Positions 53,989 through 62,639 of a DNA stretch of 64,000 nt are shown in pieces. The stretch covers positions 1 to 64,000 of the forward strand of contig NZ_MRBK01000011.1 of the NCBI RefSeq assembly GCF_001969815.1, in the 5' to 3' direction. The first letter of the stretch is position 1. Every line of letters starts with the position of its first letter. The position numbers and the translations under genes were made by a program. The notes below the pieces were generated by a model. The model had not been told where the DNA came from, made no database searches, and worked only from the letters and a program-made list of their open reading frames with translations. The stretch comes from Bacillus swezeyi. Lineage in GTDB: Bacteria; Bacillota; Bacilli; Bacillales; Bacillaceae.

Positions 53989-56037
53989 ATGATCACTGAG
54001 AAACGCCCGGCCAATCTGCTCCAATATTTAGTCCGTGTGAAAGAAGCTACGATGCATCAGCTGATCGATCATTTTCAATTAACAAAACGCCAAATCTATT
54101 ATGATTTTGAAAAAATCAATCATTGGCTGGCCGGGAACAAGCTTCCCCAAATTGAATATAAAAGAAAAAACACGGTGGTCGTTCCGGAAGAAGTGCTTCA
54201 ATTAACAAGAAATCGAACAGGAGCAGACGGAAAATATTCCTTTATTTTCACCCAGGAAGAACGAATCAAAGCTCTTTACATCTTCCTCTTTATCAGGCGA
54301 GAGCCGATTTCATCCGCTCATCTGACACAGCTGTTGCAGGTCAGCAAAAACACGGTAATGAATGATGTAAAAAAAGCAAATGAAGCGTTACATCCATTTT
54401 TGGTCGCCGTCGGCTATACGAGGCATCAGGGCTATCATTTAAAAGGAAGCGAATTCGACAAAAGGGTTCCTGTCATGCATTACCTGTCTTCTTTTTTGCG
54501 AAAGCCGTACGGAAAAAAAATGCTTCGGTATATTTTAAAAACCTCCGGGGCATCGGGCGGCACAGAGGGCATAAAAACAGCGATCGATTCTATATCCGAA
54601 GAATTCCATCTTCAGTTTGTTGAAGAAAGGCTGAATGAATTTATCCATTTCCTAAAGCTGTATTCCCTCAGAGTGGCAGAGGGCAAGGTGATCCAGCTTC
54701 ATCAGGAAGAAAAAGAAATGTTAAAGCAAAATCCGTTGAGATTCGCGGCAGAAAAGCTATTGGAAAAACTGTACATCCCAACATACAAAACAGAAGTATG
54801 CTATGTCATGATCCAGCTTTTAGGACTTTCTTTTGGAAGCCGCTCAGCAGACGATCCTCTTTTTCAGATGTGCGAAAAGCTTGTTCTCGAATTTGAATCA
54901 AGAGCCTGCATTACCTTCTCAAAGCGAAATGAAGTGGCTGAATCCCTATACCGCCACATAAAGCCGGCGTATTTCAGGATGAAATACCGCATTCCAATCC
55001 ACAATCCTCTATTAAATAAAATAAAAAAAGATCATAAAGAATTGTATACGATCGTGCAAAAGCTCGTTCAGCCGTTTGAATCTTGTCTGAACATTCCGAT
55101 ACCGGAAGAAGAAATCGGTTTTATTACGATTCACTTCTGTGCAATGCTTGAAAAACCCATACAGACAAATTCGTTCAAAAAGACAGCTGTCATCATTTGT
55201 CCGGGCGGGGTCAGTTCATCACTTATGGTCAAACGCCAGCTTGAGTCTTTGTTTTCCGAAATTTGTGTAGAAAAGACGCTGTCTTTACAAGAATACACAC
55301 CCGAGCTCTTTGACCAGTATGACGCGGTGTTTTCTACCATTGAACTTGAGACGGAAAGGCATTATTACATAGCCGAGCCGCTAATGACCCCCGCTGAAAA
55401 GAGCAGGCTTGTCAATGAAGTGTATCAGAATCTGTTTGGCATCAAGCAAAGAGAAATACTGACAGAGGAGTTTATTGAACTGCTCAATAAACACGTCCGC
55501 ATCATTGATGAAAAAGGGCTGAGAGACTCATTGAAAGATATTGTGTTCCTGCAAAAAGCAACGGAAATAAGGAGGAAACGACCAGTGCTGAAAGAGCTGT
55601 TGACAGATGAAACCATTCAAATGGCCGATCAAATCACAGGCTGGGAAGAAGCGATCAAAAAAGCGGCAAAACCTTTGCTCGATAAGGAGGTGATTCAAGA
55701 AGAATACACAGACGCCATGATCGACAATGTCAAAACGATGGGTCCTTATATGATCATCGGCCCGGAGATTGCCATTCCTCATGCGCGGCCTGAAATGGGC
55801 GTGAACAAAGTAGGGATGAGCCTGCTGAAGCTGAAAAAGCCCGTCTATTTTTTAGATGATAAACAATACCCTGTAAAGCTTTTGTTTTGTATTGCGGCCG
55901 TTGATCAAACCACACATTTGAAGGCGCTTTCACAACTGACTCGCCTCCTCAGCAATAAAGATAATCAGAATGTCTTGAAGGAAACTGAATCAATGGAGCG
56001 TGTAAGAGATTTAATCAAAGCATATTCATCCTATTAA
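53989..56037 (+). CDS. PRD-containing PTS-regulated activator (LicR/MtlR type) with EIIB and EIIA domains
   Basis: A 682-aa transcriptional regulator. N-terminal helix-turn-helix domains (about 1-160), PRD1 (about 190-285) and PRD2 (about 300-395; conserved His in YRHIKP and ITIHFCA), an EIIB-like domain (about 400-490) with Cys in IICPGGVSSSLM, and a C-terminal PTS EIIA type-2 domain (about 535-682) with the phospho-His in IAIPHARPEMG. Phosphorylation by HPr and by its cognate PTS would set its activity. AAGGAGG precedes the ATG. First gene of a five-gene operon that has no separate EIIA. Confidence 0.9.
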   Translation: MITEKRPANLLQYLVRVKEATMHQLIDHFQLTKRQIYYDFEKINHWLAGNKLPQIEYKRKNTVVVPEEVLQLTRNRTGADGKYSFIFTQEERIKALYIFLFIRREPISSAHLTQLLQVSKNTVMNDVKKANEALHPFLVAVGYTRHQGYHLKGSEFDKRVPVMHYLSSFLRKPYGKKMLRYILKTSGASGGTEGIKTAIDSISEEFHLQFVEERLNEFIHFLKLYSLRVAEGKVIQLHQEEKEMLKQNPLRFAAEKLLEKLYIPTYKTEVCYVMIQLLGLSFGSRSADDPLFQMCEKLVLEFESRACITFSKRNEVAESLYRHIKPAYFRMKYRIPIHNPLLNKIKKDHKELYTIVQKLVQPFESCLNIPIPEEEIGFITIHFCAMLEKPIQTNSFKKTAVIICPGGVSSSLMVKRQLESLFSEICVEKTLSLQEYTPELFDQYDAVFSTIELETERHYYIAEPLMTPAEKSRLVNEVYQNLFGIKQREILTEEFIELLNKHVRIIDEKGLRDSLKDIVFLQKATEIRRKRPVLKELLTDETIQMADQITGWEEAIKKAAKPLLDKEVIQEEYTDAMIDNVKTMGPYMIIGPEIAIPHARPEMGVNKVGMSLLKLKKPVYFLDDKQYPVKLLFCIAAVDQTTHLKALSQLTRLLSNKDNQNVLKETESMERVRDLIKAYSSY

Positions 56038-56054
56038 AACAGGAGGTTTTCACT

Positions 56055-56336
56055 ATGAAAATATTGGCGGTTTGCGGATCAGGCCTTGGCAGCAGCTTTA
56101 TGCTTGAAATGAACATTCAGGATATTTTAACGGAACTTGGAACAGAAGGCATAGAGGTCAATCATTCTGATTTAAGCTCGGCATCGCGTGATCAGGCGGA
56201 TTTATTTGTCGTCGCCAAAGATATTGCCGAAGGTGCATCCCATTTGGGAGACATGGTCGTGCTTGAAAGCATCATCGATAAGGATGAACTGAAAACAAAA
56301 CTGGTAAAAACATTGCAGGACAAAGGAGTGCTTTAA
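56055..56336 (+). CDS. PTS EIIB component, ascorbate (UlaB/SgaB) type
   Basis: A 93-aa EIIB protein with the phospho-accepting Cys in the P-loop VCGSGLGSSFMLEMN near residue 9. It follows the regulator by 17 nt with AGGAGG. It receives phosphate from an EIIA and passes it to the incoming sugar. Confidence 0.9.
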   Translation: MKILAVCGSGLGSSFMLEMNIQDILTELGTEGIEVNHSDLSSASRDQADLFVVAKDIAEGASHLGDMVVLESIIDKDELKTKLVKTLQDKGVL

Positions 56337-56357
56337 AAACAGAAAGGAGAGTTGCAA

Positions 56358-57731
56358 ATGGGTGAAAGAGCACTGAAGCTGATCGTGGATGTTTTAAGCC
56401 AGCCCGCCGTTTTAATAGCAATCATTTCTCTTATTGGGCTTATCCTTCAGAAAAAGCCTGCCAATGAAGTTGTGAAAGGGACGACGAAATCATTTTTAGG
56501 TTTTATCGTCATCTCGGCCGGTGCCGGGATTCTTGTAAACTCGCTCGAACCGTTTGGGAAAATGTTTCAGGCGGCCTTTCATGTTAACGGCGTTGTCCCG
56601 AACAATGAAGCGATTGTCGCCATGGCCCTTAACGAATACGGCACGGCAACAGCGCTGATCATGTTTTTTGGGATGTTTGCCAACATCTTAATCGCCCGTT
56701 TTACAAGATTAAAATATATTTTTTTGACAGGACACCATACATTGTACATGGCTTGTTTAATCGCAGTGATTTTGGCGGTCGCAGGTTTGAAAGGACCGCT
56801 CTTGATCGGCGTCGGCGCAGTTTCGCTCGGTCTGGCAATGGGGATATTTCCGGCAACCGTTCAGCCGTTTATGAGAAAAATAACAGGCAATGACAAAGTT
56901 GCTTTCGGCCATTTTTCATCGATCGGCTATTGTTTGTCAGGATTAATTGGAAAAGCTGTCGGAAAAGGCTCGCGTTCAACGGAAGATATCCGTTTTCCAA
57001 AAGGCCTCGGCTTTTTAAGGGACAGTTCTGTCAGCATTGCGCTTACCATGACCGTACTGTACGTTTTCATTGCATTATTTGCGGGGGCCGGCTATGTCGA
57101 AGGCGAGCTGAGCGGTGGTACGCATTACCTTGTATTCTCAGTCATTCAGGCGGTTACGTTTGCGGCAGGGGTGTTTATCATCCTTTCAGGCGTCAGACTT
57201 GTGCTCGCAGAGATCGTCCCGGCTTTTAAAGGAATATCCGACAAGCTTGTGCCCGATTCCAAACCTGCGCTTGATTGCCCGATCATTTTTCCGTACGCGC
57301 CAAACGCGGTATTGCTCGGCTTTTTTTGTAGCTTTGCGGGAGGAATCACCGGTATGTTCATTCTCGGTGCAGCCGGAGCCGTCATCATTCTTCCCGGAGT
57401 GGTTCCCCACTTCTTTACGGGTGCCTCGGCCGGGGTGTTTGGAAATGCGGCCGGAGGCATAAGAGGAGCAGTCTTGGGTTCCTTTGTCAACGGGCTGATC
57501 ATCACGTTCTTCCCTGTATTTCTTCTGCCTGTCATGGGTGATTTAGGGGTTGCCAATACGACATTTTCTGATACCGATTTTGCCGCGACAGGTATTGTTC
57601 TTGGAAATGCGGTGAAGCTGCTCGGCCCGGCCGGGATCACTATTGGCATAGCAGCTGTCGCAGCCGTTAGTGTCCTGCTCGGCTTTAGACAAAAAAAGCA
57701 GCCGGAATCCGATCAGAAAGCTGAAGCTTAA
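56358..57731 (+). CDS. PTS EIIC component, UlaA/SgaT family
   Basis: A 457-aa membrane transporter of the ascorbate-type EIIC family with about eleven helices. The start at 56358 (MGERALKLIVDVLSQPAVL) follows AAAGGAGAG; an in-frame TTG six bases earlier is less likely. Landmark segments are ALNEYGTATALIMFFGMFAN near residue 90, GHHTLYMACLIAVILA near 125 and FFTGASAGVFGNAAGGIRGA near 350. Known relatives carry L-ascorbate, but transport specificity here is unproven: no ulaG/D/E/F genes are present. Confidence 0.88.
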   Translation: MGERALKLIVDVLSQPAVLIAIISLIGLILQKKPANEVVKGTTKSFLGFIVISAGAGILVNSLEPFGKMFQAAFHVNGVVPNNEAIVAMALNEYGTATALIMFFGMFANILIARFTRLKYIFLTGHHTLYMACLIAVILAVAGLKGPLLIGVGAVSLGLAMGIFPATVQPFMRKITGNDKVAFGHFSSIGYCLSGLIGKAVGKGSRSTEDIRFPKGLGFLRDSSVSIALTMTVLYVFIALFAGAGYVEGELSGGTHYLVFSVIQAVTFAAGVFIILSGVRLVLAEIVPAFKGISDKLVPDSKPALDCPIIFPYAPNAVLLGFFCSFAGGITGMFILGAAGAVIILPGVVPHFFTGASAGVFGNAAGGIRGAVLGSFVNGLIITFFPVFLLPVMGDLGVANTTFSDTDFAATGIVLGNAVKLLGPAGITIGIAAVAAVSVLLGFRQKKQPESDQKAEA

Positions 57732-57743
57732 AGGAGGGGTTTG

Positions 57744-58574
57744 ATGCGTGAAATCGCTCGCTTATGCAGCCAAATCAGGCTGCTGACGCTGAAACAGCTG
57801 CATCATCTTGGTTTTGGCCATTATGGAGGAAGCCTGTCAATCGCTGAAGTGTTAGCCGTATTGTATGGAAAGGTCATGAAATTTGACCCCGCAAATCCGG
57901 CCTGGGAAGAAAGAGACTATTTTATCTTGTCAAAAGGGCACGGCGGACCTGCGCTTTATGCGGCGCTGCATCTGTCAGGATTTTTTGAGGAAGAGGTTCT
58001 CTATACATTGAATCAAAACGGCACGGCTCTTCCGTCACACCCTGATCGGAATTTAACGGCGGGAGTCGATATGACGACGGGATCACTCGGGCAGGGGATT
58101 TCAGCCGCGGTTGGCGCCGCGCTCTCGCACAAGCTTTCCGGCCGGCCAAACCGCACCTTTGTCATTGTCGGCGACGGAGAACTGAATGAAGGGCAATGCT
58201 GGGAAGCCGTTCAGTTTGCGGCCCATCATAAGCTCCACAACCTTTATGTGTTCGTAGACGATAATAAACAGCAGCTTGACGGACCGACAAAAGATATTAT
58301 CGACCCGTTGGATTTTGTCCGTAAATTTGAGGCTTTCGGGTTTTATTCCGAAAGAGTGAACGGACATGATACAGCGGCAATCTTTGATTCGATTGAAAGG
58401 GGAGGGGCGCAGCGGGAAAAACCGGCTGCCATCATCCTTGATACAGTGAAAGGCAAAGGTGTCCCATATTTTGAAAGAATGGATAACAGCCATCATATTA
58501 GAGCGAATGACGAACAAAACCTCCTGATTGAGAAGAGCATCCGTGAGCTTGAAGAAAAGGGAGTGAGGACATGA
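57744..58574 (+). CDS. transketolase, N-terminal (TPP-binding) subunit
   Basis: A 276-aa half-transketolase. TPP/metal motif VGDGELNEGQCWEAVQFAAH near residue 145, with VFVDDNKQQLDG completing it; earlier catalytic His in LSKGHGGPALYAAL near residue 60 and DMTTGSLGQG near 112. AAAGGAGG precedes the ATG at 57744. It must pair with the C-terminal subunit, whose ATG overlaps its stop by 4 nt. Not the housekeeping tkt, which is a single long chain. Confidence 0.92.
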   Translation: MREIARLCSQIRLLTLKQLHHLGFGHYGGSLSIAEVLAVLYGKVMKFDPANPAWEERDYFILSKGHGGPALYAALHLSGFFEEEVLYTLNQNGTALPSHPDRNLTAGVDMTTGSLGQGISAAVGAALSHKLSGRPNRTFVIVGDGELNEGQCWEAVQFAAHHKLHNLYVFVDDNKQQLDGPTKDIIDPLDFVRKFEAFGFYSERVNGHDTAAIFDSIERGGAQREKPAAIILDTVKGKGVPYFERMDNSHHIRANDEQNLLIEKSIRELEEKGVRT

Positions 58575-59524
58575 GCCAGCCGTCAGCCGTGGGAGAGCTT
58601 GACGCGATTGAAATGAGGCAGGCCTACAGCTCAGTCATTTTCGAAATGGCAAAGGAAAACAAGGAGATCATTGCTTTGGAAGCGGATTTGATGAGTTCGA
58701 TCTCCATGGATAAAATCAAACGGAAAATTCCGGAGCAAGTCATCAATTGCGGTGTAATGGAAGCTAATATGATAGGGGTGGCCGCCGGGCTGTCCCTGAC
58801 CGGGAAAATTCCGTTTGTCCATACGTTCGCCCAGTTTGCGACAAGGCGCTGTTTTGACCAGCTGTTTGTCTCAGGAGCCTATGCCAAAACGAACATTAAA
58901 ATTTTCGGATCTGATTCAGGGATTACCGCTGAACATAACGGTGGAACCCATATGGCTTTTGAAGATTTGGGCCTGGTCCGCCTGATTCCAGGTGCATTTG
59001 TATATGAAGCAAGTGATGCGGCCATGCTGGCCTTTCTTTTGAAGAAAATAGCCGGAGAATACGGGATTCACTATATCCGTTCGATGAGGAAAAAAGCGGT
59101 CAAACTTTATGGTGAACATGAAACATTTGAAGGCGGAAAAGCAAAAGTGCTGAAAGATGGGAGTGACGCGGCGCTTTTTGCCAGCGGAATCATGGTTGCT
59201 GAAGCGTTAAAAGCATCTGAACTGCTAAAGGCAAAAGGCATAGAGGCTGCGGTCATCGACATGTACTGCATGAAGCCGATCGACAAAGAAACCGTGATCC
59301 ATTATGCAGAAAAAACAAAAGCGGTTGTCACTGCTGAAAATCATAATGTCATCGGCGGCTTGGGCAGCGCAGTTGCGGAAGTGCTGAGTGAACATTGTCC
59401 GGTTCCTCTTAAGAGAATCGGGGTGCACGAAGCATTCGGACAGGTCGGGGATACGGATTATTTGAAAGAATTTTATCATTTGACTGCGGAACATATTGCT
59501 CAGGCGGCTGTACAGCTTGTTTAG
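58571..59524 (+). CDS. transketolase, C-terminal subunit
   Basis: A 317-aa half-transketolase containing the pyrimidine-binding and C-terminal domains. The conserved Glu that activates TPP is in INCGVMEANMIGVAAGLSLT near residue 62; GITAEHNGGTHMAFEDL near 116 and PFVHTFAQFATRRCFDQ near 80 follow. It completes an enzyme moving two-carbon units between sugar phosphates. As the last gene of the PTS operon it suggests that the imported sugar is turned into a ketose phosphate. Confidence 0.92.
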   Translation: MSQPSAVGELDAIEMRQAYSSVIFEMAKENKEIIALEADLMSSISMDKIKRKIPEQVINCGVMEANMIGVAAGLSLTGKIPFVHTFAQFATRRCFDQLFVSGAYAKTNIKIFGSDSGITAEHNGGTHMAFEDLGLVRLIPGAFVYEASDAAMLAFLLKKIAGEYGIHYIRSMRKKAVKLYGEHETFEGGKAKVLKDGSDAALFASGIMVAEALKASELLKAKGIEAAVIDMYCMKPIDKETVIHYAEKTKAVVTAENHNVIGGLGSAVAEVLSEHCPVPLKRIGVHEAFGQVGDTDYLKEFYHLTAEHIAQAAVQLV

Positions 59525-59532
59525 GAAACTCT

Positions 59533-59560
59533 TTGTCCTGGCCGATTTTTATATTAGAAT
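59533..59560 (+). promoter_or_regulatory. ycsE promoter
   Basis: TTGTCC (59533-59538), 16 bp, TAGAAT (59555-59560), 38 nt before the ycsE start. No terminator is visible between the transketolase gene and ycsE, so read-through is possible. Confidence 0.5.
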
Positions 59561-59597
59561 AGATAGAAGCCTAAAAAAGTGGAGGTATCTGAATATC

Positions 59598-60353
59598 GTG
59601 TCAGTCAGTCAAAGAGATCGAATCGATGTGAAGCTTGTAGCATTGGATATGGATGGGACGTTGTTGAATGATGAACAGACCATTTCAGATGAAAATAGAA
59701 AAGCGATTAAAGAAGCCGAAGAAAAAGGGGTTTATGTCGTGGTCAGCACCGGACGGACCCTGATGACGTGCCGCGAATTGGCAGAGTCTTTGGAGCTGTC
59801 TTCATATTTGATCACGGCAAACGGAAGTGAAATCTGGGATTCTTCCTTTAACTTAGTCGAACGCCAGCTGCTCCATCCCGATCATGTGCAGATGATGTGG
59901 GATTTGCGGAATACGCACAATACCGATTTCTGGGCGTCCAGTGTCGATAAAGTGTGGAGAGGCGAGTTTCCCGAAGATATACAGTCTTATGAATGGCTGA
60001 AATTCGGGTTCGACATTCCGGATGATGATGTCAGGAATCGGGTCTTGGAGGAGCTGAAAAAGAACAAAGAACTCGAAGTCACAAATTCCAGTCCGACCAA
60101 TATTGAAGTAAACGCCCTCGGCATTAATAAAGCAGCTGCTTTGGCAAAAGTGTCCGAGCGCCTCGGCTTTACAATGGAAAATGTGATGGCTGTTGGCGAC
60201 AGCTTAAATGACATCGCCATGATCAAAGAGGCCGGATTGGGCGTCGCAATGGGGAACGCTCAGGACATCGTCAAGGAAACAGCAGACTGGATTACAGATC
60301 AAAATACAGAACACGGCGTCGCCAAAGCGATCAGACATTGGGTATTGTCTTAG
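59598..60353 (+). CDS. ycsE: HAD-family phosphatase YcsE
   Basis: A 251-aa Cof-type HAD phosphatase. The start is taken as GTG at 59598 (SVSQRDRIDVKLVALDMDG) after GGAGGT; the frame is open further upstream across the promoter. Motif I LDMDGTLLND near residue 15 (nucleophile Asp), motif II VVSTGRTL near 50, and motif IV AVGDSLNDIAMIK near 197. B. subtilis YcsE can dephosphorylate 5-amino-6-ribitylamino-uracil 5'-phosphate in riboflavin synthesis (recalled). Confidence 0.88.
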   Translation: MSVSQRDRIDVKLVALDMDGTLLNDEQTISDENRKAIKEAEEKGVYVVVSTGRTLMTCRELAESLELSSYLITANGSEIWDSSFNLVERQLLHPDHVQMMWDLRNTHNTDFWASSVDKVWRGEFPEDIQSYEWLKFGFDIPDDDVRNRVLEELKKNKELEVTNSSPTNIEVNALGINKAAALAKVSERLGFTMENVMAVGDSLNDIAMIKEAGLGVAMGNAQDIVKETADWITDQNTEHGVAKAIRHWVLS

Positions 60354-60360
60354 CCGATAA

Positions 60361-60388
60361 AAAGAGCCTCAGGTCGGGCTCTTTTTTT
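60361..60388 (+). terminator. terminator of ycsE
   Basis: AAAGAGCC / GGGCTCTTT stem, 7-nt loop region, followed by a T-run. Confidence 0.85.
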
Positions 60389-60555
60389 GTTGGACAGCAA
60401 AACATTCATGCTTCTCAAAACTTCTTATCAAACGCGTGAAGAGCGCTTCTTCGACCGCAAATTTTTAGGAAAATCGATTTATTTTATGTTAGGTTTTCTA
60501 ACAATGTGATGCCAAGAAGGAAAATCCCTGATATAATCATTCTAAGTTTGATTAT

Positions 60556-60598
60556 TCGGAATTAAGGTTCCGAAAATCGGAACAAAAAGGGATATACT
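60556..60598 (+). promoter_or_regulatory. pxp operon promoter with IclR-type palindromes
   Basis: Two overlapping perfect inverted repeats: TCGGAA-N6-TTCCGA (60556-60573) and GTTCCGA-AAA-TCGGAAC (60567-60583). A -10 TATACT lies at 60593-60598, and the palindromes cover the -35 area. TTCCG-type palindromes are common for IclR-family regulators; KipR, encoded downstream in B. subtilis, is one. The rest of the 285-bp gap holds a short GTTAG/CTAAC repeat near 60490. Confidence 0.65.
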
Positions 60599-60638
60599 AA
60601 AATTCGATGAATTGCGGCATCAATAAATAGGGGGGACT

Positions 60639-61403
60639 ATGATGAATCTTGTTGATTTAAACTGTGATCTTGGAGAAAGTTTCGGCGCCTACAAAATAGG
60701 ACTTGATGAGGATATTCTCGAATTTGTCACATCGGCCAATATTGCTTGCGGATTTCATGCCGGAGATCCGGGCGTCATGCGGAAAACCGTTGAGATGGCT
60801 GCTGAAAAAGGGGTTCAAATCGGCGCGCATCCCGGTCTTCCGGATTTAGCGGGATTCGGCCGGAGAAATATGGCCATTACGCCAGATGAAGCATATGATC
60901 TCGTTGTTTATCAAATTGGCGCACTGTCCGGATTTTTAAAAGCCGAAGGCGTTAAGATGCAGCATGTAAAGCCTCATGGTGCACTTTATAATATGGCTGC
61001 AAAGAGCAGAGAACTATCGGATGCGATTGCTCATGCGGTCTATAAAACAGACCCCGACCTGATTTTGTTCGGATTGGCGGGAAGTGAGCTCGTGCTTGCG
61101 GGAGAAAGAGCCGGTTTGAAAACGGCGCATGAAGTGTTTGCTGACCGTACATATCAAGAAGACGGGACACTGACCTCCCGTTTGCAGGATGATGCGCTGA
61201 TTCAAGATGATGATGAAGCGGTTGCTCAAGTGATCCGTATGGTCAAGGAAGGAAAAGTCCGCAGTCTGCAGGGGACTGATGTCGGTCTTAAAGCAGATAC
61301 GATATGTATTCACGGCGATGGCGCACATGCGCTGCAGTTTGCGCAAAAAATCCGCCGGGAACTAAAGTTTTCAGATATTAATGTACAAGCTTTTTCAACA
61401 TGA
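60639..61403 (+). CDS. pxpA: 5-oxoprolinase subunit A (PxpA, YcsF)
   Basis: A 254-aa LamB/YcsF-family protein, one of three subunits that open 5-oxoproline to glutamate with [19 protein letters not shown] at the N-terminus, [12 protein letters not shown] near residue 35, [16 protein letters not shown] near 61 and [12 protein letters not shown] near 110 are invariant. AGGGGGGAC precedes two ATG codons (60639, 60642). First gene of pxpA-ycsG-ycsI-pxpB. Confidence 0.94.
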   Translation: MMNLVDLNCDLGESFGAYKIGLDEDILEFVTSANIACGFHAGDPGVMRKTVEMAAEKGVQIGAHPGLPDLAGFGRRNMAITPDEAYDLVVYQIGALSGFLKAEGVKMQHVKPHGALYNMAAKSRELSDAIAHAVYKTDPDLILFGLAGSELVLAGERAGLKTAHEVFADRTYQEDGTLTSRLQDDALIQDDDEAVAQVIRMVKEGKVRSLQGTDVGLKADTICIHGDGAHALQFAQKIRRELKFSDINVQAFST

Positions 61404-61427
61404 TGCTGACAAAAGGAGGAATACAAT

Positions 61428-62639
61428 TTGAAGCAAAACAAAAAAGCAAAGGGCGCTTCTAGCAACTGGACATTATTATTGGGAGCGGCTTTTTTAATGG
61501 CCACATCCTCAATTGGACCAGGCTTTTTGACGCAAACCACAGTTTTCACCCAAAGCTTAGCCGCAAGCTTCGGCTTTGTCATCTTGGTGTCCATTATTTT
61601 AGATATCTTTGCCCAAACCAATGTGTGGAGAATTATCGCTGTTTCTGAAAAAAGAGGCCAGGAAATCGCCAACCTTGTCTTTCCTGGGCTTGGCTATGTG
61701 ATCGCCTTTCTCGTCGTTCTCGGAGGGCTTGCCTTTAATATCGGCAACATTGGAGGCGCGGGTCTTGGACTGCAGGTTTTATTCGGAATCACGCCTCAGA
61801 CAGGAGCCATTATCAGCGCCGTCATCGCCATTCTGATTTTCGTCATTAAAGAAGCAGGAAAAGCGATGGACCGATTTACGCTGATCGCGGGCTTTGTCAT
61901 GATTCTGTTAACCGTGTATGTAGCTGTCACAACAGGGCCGCCGGTCGGAGAAGCGCTGTCAAAGACGGTCATGCCTGATAAAATCGATATTCTTGCGATC
62001 GTCACGCTTGTCGGCGGAACGGTCGGCGGATACATTACGTTCGCCGGGGGACACCGTTTGCTTGATGCCGGTGTAAAAGGAAAGGATTCAATACCTGAAG
62101 TGACGAAAAGTTCTGTTTCCGGCATTTTTATTACTTCTATCATGAGAATTGCACTTTTCCTTGCTGTACTCGGTGTTGTGTCGAAAGGCCTCCAGATTAA
62201 TCCGGATAACCCGCCGGCTTCTGTATTCCAGCTTGCTGCCGGAAATGTCGGCTATAAAATCTTTGGTCTTGTCATGTGGGGGGCTGCCGTTACATCCGTC
62301 ATCGGCGCCGCTTATACATCGGTATCTTTCTTTAAAACGTTTTCGCCTAAAATTGAAAAAAATACCAATCTCATTATTATCATCTTTATTATTGTCTCAA
62401 CGCTCTGCTTTGTAACGATCGGAAAACCAGTCAATCTTCTGGTCCTTGCTGGTGCGTTAAATGGGTTGATCCTCCCGATCGCTCTGGGCTCCCTCTTAAT
62501 CGGCGCCCATAAAAAGAATGTTGTCGGAGATTACAGACATCCGGTTTGGCTGACGATTCCCGGCATTATCGTCGTGGTTGTTATGGCGGCTATGGGAGGC
62601 TATACACTGATCAATCAAATTCCTAAGCTATGGGGATGA
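61428..62639 (+). CDS. ycsG: NRAMP-family transporter YcsG
   Basis: A 403-aa membrane protein of the NRAMP/LeuT-fold family with about eleven helices. TTG start at 61428 after AAAGGAGG. SSIGPGFLTQTTVFTQSLAA near residue 26 stands where metal-NRAMPs have the metal-binding DPGN motif; Asp and Asn are not in place, so manganese transport is unlikely. Position inside the oxoproline operon suggests import of 5-oxoproline or a related compound. Confidence 0.87.
   Translation: MKQNKKAKGASSNWTLLLGAAFLMATSSIGPGFLTQTTVFTQSLAASFGFVILVSIILDIFAQTNVWRIIAVSEKRGQEIANLVFPGLGYVIAFLVVLGGLAFNIGNIGGAGLGLQVLFGITPQTGAIISAVIAILIFVIKEAGKAMDRFTLIAGFVMILLTVYVAVTTGPPVGEALSKTVMPDKIDILAIVTLVGGTVGGYITFAGGHRLLDAGVKGKDSIPEVTKSSVSGIFITSIMRIALFLAVLGVVSKGLQINPDNPPASVFQLAAGNVGYKIFGLVMWGAAVTSVIGAAYTSVSFFKTFSPKIEKNTNLIIIIFIIVSTLCFVTIGKPVNLLVLAGALNGLILPIALGSLLIGAHKKNVVGDYRHPVWLTIPGIIVVVVMAAMGGYTLINQIPKLWG

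Noticed and set aside
57146-57649. 167-aa Pro/Ala-rich minus-strand frame in the EIIC gene
   Set aside because: Antisense shadow of Gly/Ala-rich membrane helices.
56055-57731. Naming the PTS genes ulaA/ulaB for ascorbate
   Set aside because: None of the ascorbate catabolic genes is present and a transketolase is, so substrate assignment would be unsupported.
61428-62639. Calling YcsG a manganese transporter MntH
   Set aside because: The DPGN metal motif is not present and the operon concerns 5-oxoproline.
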